64,000 bases of DNA from Lunularia cruciata (GCA_948567375.1 OX419761.1:60735089-60799088), one strand, 5' to 3'. Positions 11,498 to 21,282 are shown, numbered from the stretch's first letter. A program made the numbers and translations. The notes: generated from the letters alone by a model not told the origin.

Positions 11498-11971
11498 ATG
11501 GCAGCATCAGTTTTAGCTTTCAATGGTGCAGTTACTTGGCCTGGTGACTTGTTGGAGGGGAATGCCCATGCAAAGGATACTCCAGTACCAAAGGAGATCA
11601 CTTGGCTTTGGAGTACAAGTGGGATTGTTCCATCCACCTTGGATGTTCCATTGTGGAGTTCAGAGGAGGCATTGGAACAGCATGCAGATCAATTGGTGCG
11701 GCAAGCTTGGAGTGGAGCCTTTGTACCATCAAGAGATCAGTGTGAGGATGAGCCTCCAGAGGCGATTGCTTTGACACCTCTGGATACCACACTCATTGCT
11801 TGGCAATATCCAGTAGAGGGGATATGCCTATTGGAGTTGTTTGGTGGGATCAGCACCGGACTAGCTACGGTGTTACAAGCGGGTATCCAAGTACAGAGAT
11901 ACTTGTATGTAGAGAGAGATGAGACTGCTAGGCGAGTCTCTCTACATCATGTGGCACACTTGGCCTATCGG
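11498..11971 (+). pseudogene. Truncated DNMT3/DRM-like cytosine methyltransferase segment inside gypsy pol
   Basis: Same frame as the protease and continuous with the reverse transcriptase, in a 316-codon open stretch. Residues about 107-152 of that stretch (11816-11953) read GICLLELFGGISTGL, then LQAGIQVQRYLYVERD. That is the glycine-rich S-adenosylmethionine loop (motif I, LFxGIxTG) followed by the acidic motif II of C5-cytosine methyltransferases, closest in style to DNMT3/DRM. Residues 1-106 have no clear domain. The catalytic PC motif IV, ENV motif VI and later motifs are missing. The text jumps from VSLHHV to the middle of the reverse transcriptase (LEEIFDAIGHAKVFNTLDL), so a deletion removed the rest of the enzyme and the N-terminal RT fingers. 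It cannot be active. A chance Rossmann-like match is possible but unlikely given two motifs in order. Confidence 0.65.
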
Positions 11972-12650
11972 TTTTTGGAGGAGATTTTTGATGCGATTGG
12001 GCATGCAAAGGTCTTCAATACTTTGGATCTTCAAGCGGGATATCATCAGTTGCCAATCAGGGAGGAGGATAAGTCCAAGACAACATTTTGGGCTATTGAT
12101 CCTCACGGCAAGGATGTGTTATATCAGTGGAGGTTCTTACCATTTGGGTTAAAGAACACCCCTGCTGAGTTCCAGAGGGTCATGGATAGGACCCTAGCTG
12201 GATTGGATTTTGCTCGGTGCTATATTGATGACATTTTGGTTTATAGCACTACTGTGGAGGAGCATGAGAGACAATTGTTGGAGGTGTTTGAGAGGTTGAG
12301 ATCTCATGGACTCAAATTACATCCTGGGAAGTGTAGGTTCTTCCACGAGCAGGTTGAGTATTTGGGTCACACTATCTACCCCGAAGGACTTGGTGTTCAA
12401 CAGACCAAGGTGGAGGCTATTGCACGTATTCCTTGGCCTACGGATTGAGCAGAGTGCAAGCATTCCTTGGGTTGGCAAACTTCTATCGCCGCTATGTTAG
12501 AGGATTTAGTGCCATTGCCAAGGCCTTGACAAAGCTGACCAAGCTTACATAGGAGTGGTTTTGGGGAGATGAGTAAGAGAGAGCTTTTGTAGAGCTCAAG
12601 GAGAGGTTGACATCTGCTCCTATTTTGAGGAGACCGATTAGGGGATGACC
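11972..12650 (+). pseudogene. pol: Family G reverse transcriptase, N-terminally deleted
   Basis: RNA-directed DNA polymerase domain. FNTLDLQAGYHQLPI carries the first catalytic Asp, FLPFGLKNTPAEFQR the template-grip motif, and YIDD at 12221-12232 the catalytic pair. HPGKCRFFHEQVEYLGH follows. The usual beginning of the domain (the KKDG and DYRxLN motifs) is absent because of the deletion joining it to the methyltransferase piece. A one-base loss near 12444 moves the thumb region (SRVQAFLGLANFYRRYVRGF) into another frame. A TAG near 12550 follows. Confidence 0.85.
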
Positions 12651-13200
12651 ATTTCAGGTTCGTACTGATTGGAGTATGTTGAGGCTTGGAGCAGTGCTCA
12701 CCCAGCATGATGATGAGGAGAAGGAGTTTGTGGTGGCCTATGCTAGTCGCTCCAACAATTCAGCGGAGGCGAAGTATAGTTCATATGAGGGAGAGTGCTT
12801 GGCAGCAGTTTGGGCAGTAGCACATTTCCGATGTTACCTATTTGGTAACCCCTTCACTCTCATCACTGATCATCAGCCGCTGAAGTGGTTGATGGAGTCC
12901 GACAAGCTTTCAAGGAAGCTTGCACAATGGGCTCTGATTTTACAAGAGTATGATTTCACGGTTGTTCATAGACCTGGAGTGGTGAACCGTGATGCAGATG
13001 GGTTGAGTAGAAACCCATGTCCCAGCCAGCAGGATCAAACCGGAGCACGTTGGCATGGTGAGACAGATGAGGAGATGGTGCATGCATTGGCCTTTCTGTG
13101 TATATTTGCAGAGGCTTTGGTGGTATCTCTCTCAACGCATACAGGAGGAGTTATTGAGGTCATAGATCCAGTGAGTGAGGATATTGGTACAGTTCAGTGA
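12651..13200 (+). pseudogene. pol: Family G RNase H
   Basis: Ty3-type RNase H that would degrade the RNA strand during reverse transcription. It begins with RTDWSMLRLGAVLTQHDD (first Asp kept; the usual TDAS has become TDWS). SSYEGECLAAVWAV has the catalytic Glu and LITDHQPLKWLM the next Asp. It ends FTVVHRPGVVNRDADGLSR. The stretch from 12676 is open for 174 codons, so this is the best preserved pol domain of the element. Some 60 residues of linker follow before the TGA at 13198. Confidence 0.85.
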
Positions 13201-13221
13201 GACATTCATGATGATGTCTTA

Positions 13222-14085
13222 GTGATGGACTATCTTTGCATTGGTGTTGTGGGTGGCACAGTTGGGGCCAAGGAGAGAGACCGTGTTCTTCAGCGAGCCA
13301 AACGGTTCAGATTGGAGGGTAGACACCTTTTGCGTGTATGGGAGGATGGTAGAGTGCAAGTAGTACCACTTCCATCACAAAGACCACAGTTGGTCCGTCA
13401 AGCTCATGAGGAGCTAGGACATTTTGGAGTAAAGCGTACATATAGCTTACTCCAGAGTTATTATTGGTGGTGCGGTATGTAGACCAAGGTATAGCAGTTT
13501 GTTGCCAGATGTGTGGTTTATAACCGAGTTAGAGCATCATTCAATGCTCCTACGCCACAGTTACACCCATTACCTATCATGGGATGGGGTTACCGTTGGA
13601 GTTTGGACTTTGCCGGACCTTTACCGCTGACCGTGAGACATCATCGGTATGTTTTGGTGATGGTGGAGCACTTCTCCAAGTGGATTGAGTTGGTGGCACT
13701 TCCTGACAAGTCTAGGGAAGGGACAGCTTACTCGTTCCTGGATCAAGTTCTTAGTCATTTTGGTGCACCAGCTGAGGTTTTGACTGATCAGGGTACAGAT
13801 TTCTTGGGGGAGTTTCAGGTCTTGTGTGACAAGGCTTTGATTGATCATTGTACTACATCCCGAGATCACCCTGAGGTAGATGGCTTAGCAAAGAGAGTGG
13901 TTCAAACGGTGAAGAGAGGATTGCAAAAGTATGGTTTGCAAAGAAGCCACTTGGCAGATTGGGATCTCCAGTTACCTTGGTTGGCCATGGGCTATCGATT
14001 CAGCCGGCAAGCCTCCTTAGCATCCTTCTCTCCATACTTTCTACTCTATGGACGAGATCCAGATTTACCTGCAGCCATTCATTGA
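13222..14085 (+). pseudogene. pol: Family G integrase, catalytic Glu lost
   Basis: The zinc-binding region shows HEELGHFGVKRTY. The expected CxxC has become CVVY, and two stops lie near 13481 and 13492. The core domain has WSLDFAGPLP (first Asp) and VLTDQGTDF (second Asp). In the third motif the usual DGQTER is DGLAKR, so Lys replaces the catalytic Glu. LPWLAMGYRFSRQ and SPYFLLYGRDP follow, as in gypsy integrases. It would insert the cDNA into the host genome; this copy could not. It shares a frame with RNase H. Confidence 0.85.
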
Positions 14086-14470
14086 GATGCTACTGTAGTT
14101 TTGGACTTGGATGACCCCGATGTATGGATGAGCACATGTTCTCAGCGGGTAGAGATCTTTTGGAGAGTGATGCCGATGGCCTTTGAGAACTTGGCAATTG
14201 CTCAACATAGAGATACTTTACGCTATGCTACCATTTGAGGAGGAGGTTATAGACCCTTGATCCGTCAATTTCATCCAAGCAACTATGTATATCTACAGCA
14301 GACAGCACCGATGACACTTGATGTTTCTACAGGCCGCACTAACTTGAGAGTGCGTGAGGTTTTGCCATCTGGAGTCCTTGTGTTAGAAGGACGTGATGGT
14401 GTTGTTTGGAAGGATCACGTGTGCAATTGTGCGCCATGCCACCTTCCAAACATCGATGGTACTATGGACC
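14086..14470 (+). pseudogene. Family G integrase C-terminal tail
   Basis: Same frame as the integrase after the TGA at 14083, with a further stop near 14236. Recognisable sequence includes YVYLQQTAPMTLDVS and [19 protein letters not shown], equivalent to the SH3-like tail of gypsy integrases. [19 protein letters not shown] then leads into the PHD finger, after a frame change around 14470-14500. Confidence 0.6.
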
Positions 14471-14644
14471 CAAGCTTGGCACTTGTTACGTGCAGGCTTG
14501 AGGTGTATGTTATGTGGCTCTTTTGGTGGAGTTGCTATTATGTTAGTGTGTGATAGCTGTTCGAGAGGATGGCATATGGCATGTATGACTCCTCCCCTCA
14601 CGGTGGTTCCTCAGGGACAGTGGTTATGTCCTAGATGTACTTGA
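14471..14644 (+). pseudogene. PHD zinc finger at the C-terminus of family G pol
   Basis: The frame open from 14393 to 14644 ends in a complete C4HC3 signature at 14504-14638. It runs CMLC, then eleven residues, CDSC, four residues, H, two residues, C, fourteen residues, CPRC, and the Trp of QGQWLCPRC sits two residues before the last Cys pair. PHD fingers read histone H3 tails, so it could play the targeting role that a chromodomain plays in chromoviruses (inference). It follows the integrase tail directly but in the neighbouring frame, so one frameshift separates them in this copy. All eight metal ligands are intact. Confidence 0.8.
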
Positions 14645-14798
14645 CCTAGAGCTAGTTCATTCTTTATATGGTATAGATTGCAGACAGGCGACTAACGATG
14701 GGGCTCCATAGCACCCGGCCTCCTGATCTTTGCCCATTAGAGGGTATACCATATACTTAGAGTAGATGGCTATTTGGAGTTAGAGGGACCTAACTGCC

Positions 14799-14812
14799 AG
14801 CTAGGGGGGCAA
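14799..14812 (+). promoter_or_regulatory. Family G polypurine tract
   Basis: The run agctaggggggcaa immediately precedes block A of the 3' repeat and is matched at 19-29 of the window-start copy. By position it would prime plus-strand DNA synthesis. It abuts block A and not block B, which conflicts with the 5' terminus of the element starting at B. Confidence 0.6.
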
Positions 14813-15456
14813 TTGTGGCACTTTAGAGTCTATGTATGACTTATGTGTGAGTTGTGCTTCTATAGTGTATGATGTTGATAGCGATGTATGTTGTGTAGCG
14901 ATGTATATACGCACGATAGCTGTCACGCCATTTGTAGTCCCGCATCTAGATGCTCGGACACTGGAGTTCCAGTGATAGTAATTAGAGTTATTTCAGTAGT
15001 ATCTCAGAGACTACTTTCTGACGGTCAGATTTGGTGTTCGGGGTATTGACTTCACGGTGGAGCCCACCGTCACTTTGCACCGTTTGCACCGTTGAGTATG
15101 CCGTCAGCGGGACCGTTAGGGTTTCAGTGCTAGCTTGAGTCCAGGGGGTATAGTTTCGAAGTGAGCTCCAGAGAGCTCACTTCTCTGATGTTGACCCTTC
15201 GAGTTCTTGGCTATGGTGGACAGATGCCGGTGAGCATCACCTGGATTCTCTATGCTTGAGTGGGTGTGGCCCAGTTATTGGCAGTTTCTAGTGACAAATC
15301 AAGTACTGATCTGAGTTGAGTTGAGTTGAGAGTGTTAAGCAATCTGATTATTGTGGCACTTTAGAGTCTATGTATGACTTATGTGTGACTTGTGCTTCTA
15401 TAGTGTATGATGTTGACAGCAATGTATGTTGTGTAGCGATGTATATATGCACGACA
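14813..15456 (+). repeat. Family G 3' terminal repeat with A-B-A structure
   Basis: Block A (14813-14918) is followed by block B (14921-15350, matching the 5' repeat) and a second, nearly identical block A (15351-15456) ending GCACGACA. The element ends there, because the interrupted LTR frame resumes at once (aaatcaagagc). Since 1-692 shows the same A-B-A order and end point, this is a family trait and not a local accident. Confidence 0.8.
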
Positions 15457-17304
15457 AAATCAAGAGCACTGACTACTAATACGCAAAGATGGAGAAGAAC
15501 GTGGAAGTCGCAGTGAGTACCCCAACTACAAAGAAGAGGGGTCGGCAAGATGACGCCAAAGACACAAAGAAACCTCAGAAGACGCGGAGAGGCAACCCGA
15601 GGCGAGGTATGGTGGTAATCGAGTCGGAGGACAAAGACTCAGAAGGAGATGCCGAGCTCAAAACTGAAGACTCTGAACACAAGGAGGAGCCTGAGCTAAT
15701 GCTGTTGAGTGGAGATATGAGTAGCAAAAGTGATGAAGGGAGAGACATGACATTGGCACCAACGGCTGAAGAATACGACGAAGAAGTGCAAGCAGAGATG
15801 GAAGCCAAAGACAACACAAAGTTGGAAGACAAAGTAACTGTGCCCAAAGAGAAGAAGATTGCAGTGCAGCAAGGAGTTTGCTCAAGACGTAAGGCAAAGT
15901 GTGAAGCGGGGCCGATTAAGGCAAAAGAAGAGGTAGGTGAAAGCTTGGGAAGTGAGGCTTTGATTCCGATATGAAGACTGCAGAGAAGAAGGCAAGTATC
16001 GGATGAACAGGAAGTGCAAAGAGAAGTGGCCACACAAGAAGAAGTAATCCCGAGCGATGGAGTGGAGTACCTGCGGGAGATCGTGTGCCCATTGTTGGTG
16101 AAGTTGGAGTACAAGAAGAAGGAAATGCAGTCGACATGTCCGGAGGTAAAGACTGTATTGCAGGTGTTGGCGAGATTAGAAGAAGAAAACTCAGAGTTGA
16201 AGAAGAGTATAACCTGAGGTGAGGAGGAAAGGGAAGTGCTGCGAGCGGAGGCAGTGGTGAGAAGTCAGGTAATCGAAGACCTGAAGAGAGAAGTAAGTTA
16301 TCGAGAGGATCTTGTGAAGAAGAGTGACATAGCAAGGGAGAGACAAGTAGCGGAGTATGAAATCTTGAAGCAACAGTTTGCTGATTCAAGAGTAGAAGTA
16401 ATCCATGCTATGGCGAGAGTAGCAGCGAAGGATCAAGAGCTCGATAGGGTGATGGAGAGTGTCGAGGAGAAGAAGCAACTTTGGCAAAGAGAGTTGGCGG
16501 CACGATACCAAGAAGAAGATCGATTACGAGAGTTACTTCGTAATCAAGAGGAGAAGGTTGTATAGAAGGAGAAGGAAAAGGAGACGGTGAAAGCCAAGTT
16601 CAAAGCGGAGTTGGCGATGTACAAGGAGGACTGGCTTGCAGATCGAGAACAAGAGAGAAAGATGAGATTGGAGCCATTGAAGGAGATTGTCCTTAGGATG
16701 AACGCGATGTTGAGTACAGAGGCCAGCGTTTGGATTGAAGAAACGAGATTGCACGAGTTGAAATTGTTGGTGCAGGAGATGAGGCAAAGATAGGCAAAAG
16801 ATACAGATTTGAATGCCTTGTTAATTAGTCTCAAAACTCTTGTAGACAGAAAGATTTCAGAGGTAGAGGATAACATTTCAATTAGATTAGACTTAGTGAA
16901 AATAGAGATAGAAAAGCTTTGGAAAGATGTTAGAACAAAACCCGAAGTAGATAACATAGGAGTACAAATGTCTTCGGAGTTACCATTGGAGACATTAGAG
17001 AAGAGTGGGTCCGGAGATAAGGAGTTAGATAGATTACCCACTAGTGCAATTTCAGATCAGGAAAGAGAATTGCTAGATCTGGTAGAAGAAGTAGAAGATA
17101 CAAGACCCAAGGAACAAGTAGTAGGAAGTAAATTTACTTCGGGTTCGGGTTTGAAAGCCGAGGAAGAAGTAGACATCGGATCGGATTAGTAACAGATTTG
17201 AGATTTGAAGAGGCAGATATGAAGAGGTGCATTGTCATTTCAGATCTACAAGTTGGAAGAGTTGTTGTAGAACGGTATAGTTGTTAGAACTGTCAATGGC
17301 TTCA

Positions 17305-17315
17305 CTATTTAAGAG
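17305..17315 (+). promoter_or_regulatory. TATA-like box conserved in family L LTRs
   Basis: The sequence ctatttaagag lies about 115 bp past the end of the LTR ORF and about 670 bp before the LTR end. Equivalent boxes occur at 20614, 27605 and 37517 on plus, and near 1810, 38627, 41778 and 60213 on minus. Conservation and position suggest the LTR promoter. If so, everything upstream, including the long ORF, belongs to U3. Confidence 0.5.
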
Positions 17316-18106
17316 TGGCATTCGCAGTCAAATGTTGTTCAGTGCTCATAATTTTTGAGAATAGATAAAGCGAAGTACTGTGAAGCAGTGCTCGTCGCTT
17401 GAGCTTGATTTTGAGTATCAACTTCGTGTCTATGTTTGTGAGTGTTTGGAGAAATTCAAAGTGCAAGTTAGTGTGCTTGTTGGATGTTGGATTCCGCAGC
17501 CTTGATCTTCATTATGTGTGTTTGATCTTTAGTGAAGTGCAATTGAAGCAATGCCTTGACAGATCTGAGAGGAATTGTAGTGTTGGTAGTATTCTGCATT
17601 TGTGAGTGCAGTGCGAAGTGGATGTGAAGCAATTTTGATTGAGGAAGTTGTGCCTTCAGTGGAGGGGTGGAACACAATTCTGAGGCAAAGTCGTTTTGCA
17701 GTGAAGTACCATTTTAGAGAGAGCCTGAATCATCACAATCAAGTTGTTTGGAAAGATTTGATGGAGTTGTGATTATGGAGTGTTAATTCGTGACAAGATT
17801 GCGAGTCAGTGCTTGTTACTCTCTTCTGGGTGTGGTTTCTACTTGAGAGATTAAAGATGCAACCAAGAAGAACTACATATTACTGTTTGACTTTGTATTT
17901 GACCAATTCTGACTCGTATCTCTACGGGAACAAACTTTACTTACCCAATTACCGCAAAAGTGATATTTGCCGAGTTGTCACATCCTGCAGTAATACATGT
18001 CAGGAAGCCAATTGAGAGTGCAATTTTCCAAAATCCAGAAGAGGTTAGAGTGTCTTGTCCAAGAGAAGGCATGGTCTTTCAGTGCTAAAGAACAAGAGAG
18101 CAGATC

Positions 18107-20481
18107 ATGGCGAAGAAGGTCATGAATGCTCAGGTGGTGCAAATTTTTGCAATTTGTAGGTTAGATGTTGTAGCAAGAATCAAAGTCTTGAATAGACTTT
18201 GTATTCCTTTTTAGCATGGAACTAGAATTTCAATTCCCCAGGAGTCATGGCAGAGATAGTTGCTAGTAATTGTGAGGAGGGCCCCGAAGTCAAAGGGAAG
18301 AGAGGGAATCCGGCTTGATGGACTGAGTCGGATTGGAGGTTAGTGTTGGGGAAGGAAGCAGGAGAACCAACGTGGATCACCTTCTATCGGAAGTGTGATG
18401 TTGTAGAAGAGACGGCGGAGATCCAAAATTCATTCTTTGCTCCGCAAACAACAAATGGTTACAAGGTGGAGTCATATTGGAACCCGATTAGATGAAGTAT
18501 TGTGGGGACAATTATGGCCATGTTCAAACCAAAATGGACGACTTACGTGAACATGCAGTAGGCGGTCTTCTTCCACCAGATGTTTGCAGGAGTAAAGGTG
18601 AATTGGGTGAAGTGTTTTCACCAACAAACAAGGCAGATGGTGGTCAATTGGAGGACAAGTTCACCTCCACATTATTTTGCACCATTTGCAGCACACTTCT
18701 ACTTTGGGTTGAATTTGCTGATAGTAGAGGAGAGGCATTGTATAGTATCGCATTCCCATTCTAATTTATGACGGGAAGTAAATGAAGAAGAGCACCAATA
18801 TATGACACACCTGCAAGCAAATGATGATCTTTGGAAGACGAGACAATGGAAGATGGAAGAAGTCAGAGGTCAAAAGAAGAAGAAGCATAGTAAACCCAAA
18901 GAAACAAAGTTGCCTCTAGCTCAAAGGAAGACCCAAAGACTGGTTCTGTTGAGTAAGACGATGGCAAGAGAAGCATCATCGGAATCCGAGTCTGAAGCGG
19001 AGACAGAGTCTCCAGGAGAGGAATCAGAAGAAGATGAACTCACTTTACAAAGTAAGGAGTCTAAGAGTGAGAGTGAGAGGGAATCTAAGGTTCAGCAATC
19101 GGTTGGATTAAGTGAAGCTTGTCATGCGATGATTGACAGTGTACCAAGAAAGAAGAATCATTGTGAAGCCCTAGTTGTGGAAGGGAAGGAGGCTAAAAGA
19201 TGGAAGGAGTATCCTGCGGGGTCGAGTTCAATCAGTAAGGAAGAAGAAAGCTCAGAAGCAATGTCTCTAAAGATACAAAGATCATGACTTTGGCAGAAGG
19301 AGCCGATGGAAGAGGCGAAGTACAAAGATGAGGACAAAGACAAAGAGAACCTTGGTGGGATACAATATCTAACAAAGGTTGTCACTTGCTTGTTGGAACT
19401 GTTAAAGGAGCATCAAAAGGTACTTCCCCAAGATTGTAGGAAGGTGACAAATGAGTTGCAGGTGGTGAAGTATCTACTAAGTGAAGTGAAGGGGTTGCAG
19501 GAGCAAGAAGTCCGAAGAGATGAGGAAGTTGAAGAACTTTGGATGGATGCAGTCTTGAAGAAGAAGACTTTCGAGATGTTGCAAGATAGTTGTGAGTCAA
19601 GAGGGAAGGAATTGCAAAAGAAAGCTGAGGAATTGAAGGAGCAGGCAATGTTGCTGAGCAAACTGAAAGAGGAAGTGAGTAATGTGCGCATCAAGAGTAT
19701 TTATTTGAAGGCGACAGCCGCAATAATGGAGCAGGAATTGGAAAGCTTGAAGAAGAGTGCAGCCGGAAAGGATCAAGCATGGCAAAGAGAGATAGCAATT
19801 AGGCATGAAGAAGAAGAAAGATTGTGCAAGCTGGTACAAAGTGCTGAGTTACAGAGTTCACAGTATGCGGAGGAGAAGAAGTTGCTCGTTGTTGAGTACG
19901 AGGACGAGTTGAAGGTGTACTACAAAGAGTTGAAGGTAGAGCAATCTCAAGGGTATGAGTCAGAATTGGTAGGAGAAGTGGTAGGGAAGTTGCGAGCAAT
20001 CTTGAGCACGGAGGCTAAAGGGAGATTTGAAGAAGCACGTCTACATGAGTTAAAGTTGCTTGTGCAAGAAATTTGGAAGAGAAAAGCTAAAGATGTAGAT
20101 ATGAACACTTTGCTGATCCAATTAAGGGAGCAAGTAGACCAAAAAATGTTAGAAGTAAGAGACAATGTCAGTCTCAAGTTGGATTTAGTTAAATCAGAAT
20201 TAGAGAGAATTAGGAGTAGTGTGATAGAGGAGAGGAAGTCCGATGTTGGAGAAGTAGGAATATAGGTGTCATCGGACTTGTTATTTGACACATTAGAGAA
20301 GAGTGGGTTGGGAGATAAAGAAGTAAAAGGATTACCCATGAGCTCAATTGTAGATCCTAGTGTAGAAGTGGTAGAAGTAGTGAAGGAATTGGTAGAATCA
20401 GATATACCCAAAGAAGGAGAAGTGATAAGAAGATCATCGAGTTTGAAAGCTAATGATGAGGTAGACATTGGATCGGGGTAG
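18107..20481 (+). pseudogene. LTR-borne coiled-coil ORF of the outer L LTR
   Basis: Homologue of the ORF in the inner LTR. The N-terminal half (18107-18780) is broken by frameshifts but keeps VNWVKCFHQQTRQMVVNW and the HYFAPFAAHFYFGLNLL patch. From 18802 to 20481 one frame is open except for a TGA at 19285 and a TAG at 20263. It holds an acidic Ser/Glu-rich linker (SESEAETESPGEESEEDE), a 319-codon stretch (19306-20265) that is almost entirely coiled coil with ARLHELKLLVQEI, and the tail TLEKSGLGDKEVKGLP. It differs enough from the inner copy to be a separate subfamily. Function unknown. Confidence 0.65.
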
Positions 20482-21282
20482 TAATAGTTTTGAGATAGGA
20501 AGAGGTAGATATGAAGAGGTAGATATGAAGAGGTGGATTGTCAGTTTGGATCTACACGTAGGAAGAGATGCTAGGAAGCGGTGCATCAATAGGAAGAACT
20601 ACCATTTGCTTCAGTATTTAAGAGGAGCATTTGCAATACTATGTTGTTTAGTATTCAAATTTCTGAAGATAGATAAAGTGAAGTGTTGTTTCTAGTGCTC
20701 GTCGCTTGAGCTTAATTCAGATTGTCAATTCTGTGTTTGTGTTTGGGAGTGTGTGGAGAGTTTTGAAGTGCAAATCAGTGTGTCTATGGATGTTGGATTT
20801 TGCAACCTTGATCTTTGTTCTGTGTGTTTGATCTTGAATGAAGTGCATCGGAGCAATGCCTTGATAGATTGAGAGGAATTGTAGTGTTGGTAGTATTCTG
20901 CATTTGTGAGTGCAGCACAAAGTTGATGTGAAGCAATTTTGATCAAGGAAGTTATGCCTTCAGTGGAGGGGTGGAACACAATTCTGAGGTGAAGTCGTCT
21001 TGCAATGAAGTGTAGTCTTTGGTAGAATCTGAATCATCACAATCAAGATTTGTTTGGACAGAATTTACTATGTTGTGATTAAGGAGTGTGTATTTGTGAC
21101 AAGTTGTCAAGATTGTGAGCTTGTTACTCTCTTCAAGGTGTAGTTCTGAGAGACTAAAGAGGCAACCAAGAAGAACTAAATTGTTACTTTGCTTTGTATT
21201 TGGACATTCCTGAATTGTATCTCAGCAGAATGAACTTTACTTACCCGATTACCACAAAAGTGATATTTGCCGGGTTGTCACA

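Larger units (their letters stand above)
7154..15456 (+). mobile_element. Family G Ty3/gypsy retrotransposon with methyltransferase remnant and PHD finger
   Basis: A nearly complete element of 8.3 kb inserted into the ORF of the inner L LTR. The target reads gcaaat on the left and aaatcaagagc on the right, a 4-bp match (5 bp with one change). The target protein frame continues across it, as the uninterrupted copy at 63877-63960 shows. The order is terminal repeat, leader, gag with zinc knuckle, protease, methyltransferase remnant, reverse transcriptase, RNase H, integrase, PHD finger, polypurine tract, terminal repeat. The RT-RH-IN order and motifs make it Ty3/gypsy. There is no chromodomain; the PHD finger occupies its place. 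Stops and at least three frameshifts show it is dead. Confidence 0.9.
6252..17189 (+). pseudogene. LTR-borne ORF, about 880 codons, split by the G insertion
   Basis: Segments 6252-7153 and about 15457-17189 form one reading frame that can be followed from MTEDKEAQL to EEEVDIGSD. It is broken only by nonsense codons (about 6666, 15972, 16215, 16563, 16791) and the inserted element. Residues 1 to about 300 look globular, with conserved patches FLAWNWNVSFPGF, YKVESYKDPVKRGIVSALMA and FFHKLFVGEPINWARCF. The middle is acidic and low in complexity. From about 16014 on it is a long Glu/Lys/Arg coiled coil with LHELKLLVQE, ending in ETLEKSGSGDKELDRLPT. I do not recognise the family. The N-terminal half faintly recalls putative plant transposon-associated domains, at low confidence. 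It sits in U3 of the LTR, not in the internal region. Confidence 0.7.
5894..17982 (+). mobile_element. Family L long solo LTR (inner), interrupted by a family G element
   Basis: It starts TGTGGTGCCCACATTTTTTG at 5894 and ends GAGTTGTCACA at 17982. The left flank tcttg and right flank tcctg form a 5-bp target duplication with one mismatch. Around it the outer LTR reads continuously (gtagtcat before, then cagtaatacatgtcaggaagcc after, matching the minus-strand copy near 45440-45470). Removing the G element (7154-15456) leaves about 3.78 kb, the full long-LTR size. This is the copy in which the LTR-borne ORF can be followed most completely. Confidence 0.88.
5451..21282 (+). mobile_element. Family L long solo LTR (outer), interrupted by a nested LTR
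   Basis: This LTR starts TGTGGTGCCCACATTTTTGG at 5451 and ends GGGTTGTCACA at 21282. It is split at 5893/17983 by a second LTR. The two outer parts sum to about 3.74 kb, like the other long LTRs of the window. Flanking bases are aggat on the left and aggag on the right, a 5-bp target duplication with one mismatch. The flanking DNA on both sides is the same purine-rich repeat, as expected for a single insertion. No internal region adjoins it, so it is a solo LTR. Its ORF remnants lie at 5531-5803 and 18107-20481. Confidence 0.85.

Noticed and set aside
11498-11815. Independent host gene between protease and reverse transcriptase
   Set aside because: The frame is continuous with pol on both sides, so it is part of the polyprotein.
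15575-16114. 179-codon open frame on minus, opposite the LTR ORF
   Set aside because: Antisense shadow of the acidic Ser/Glu linker; the plus-strand frame is conserved between LTR copies.
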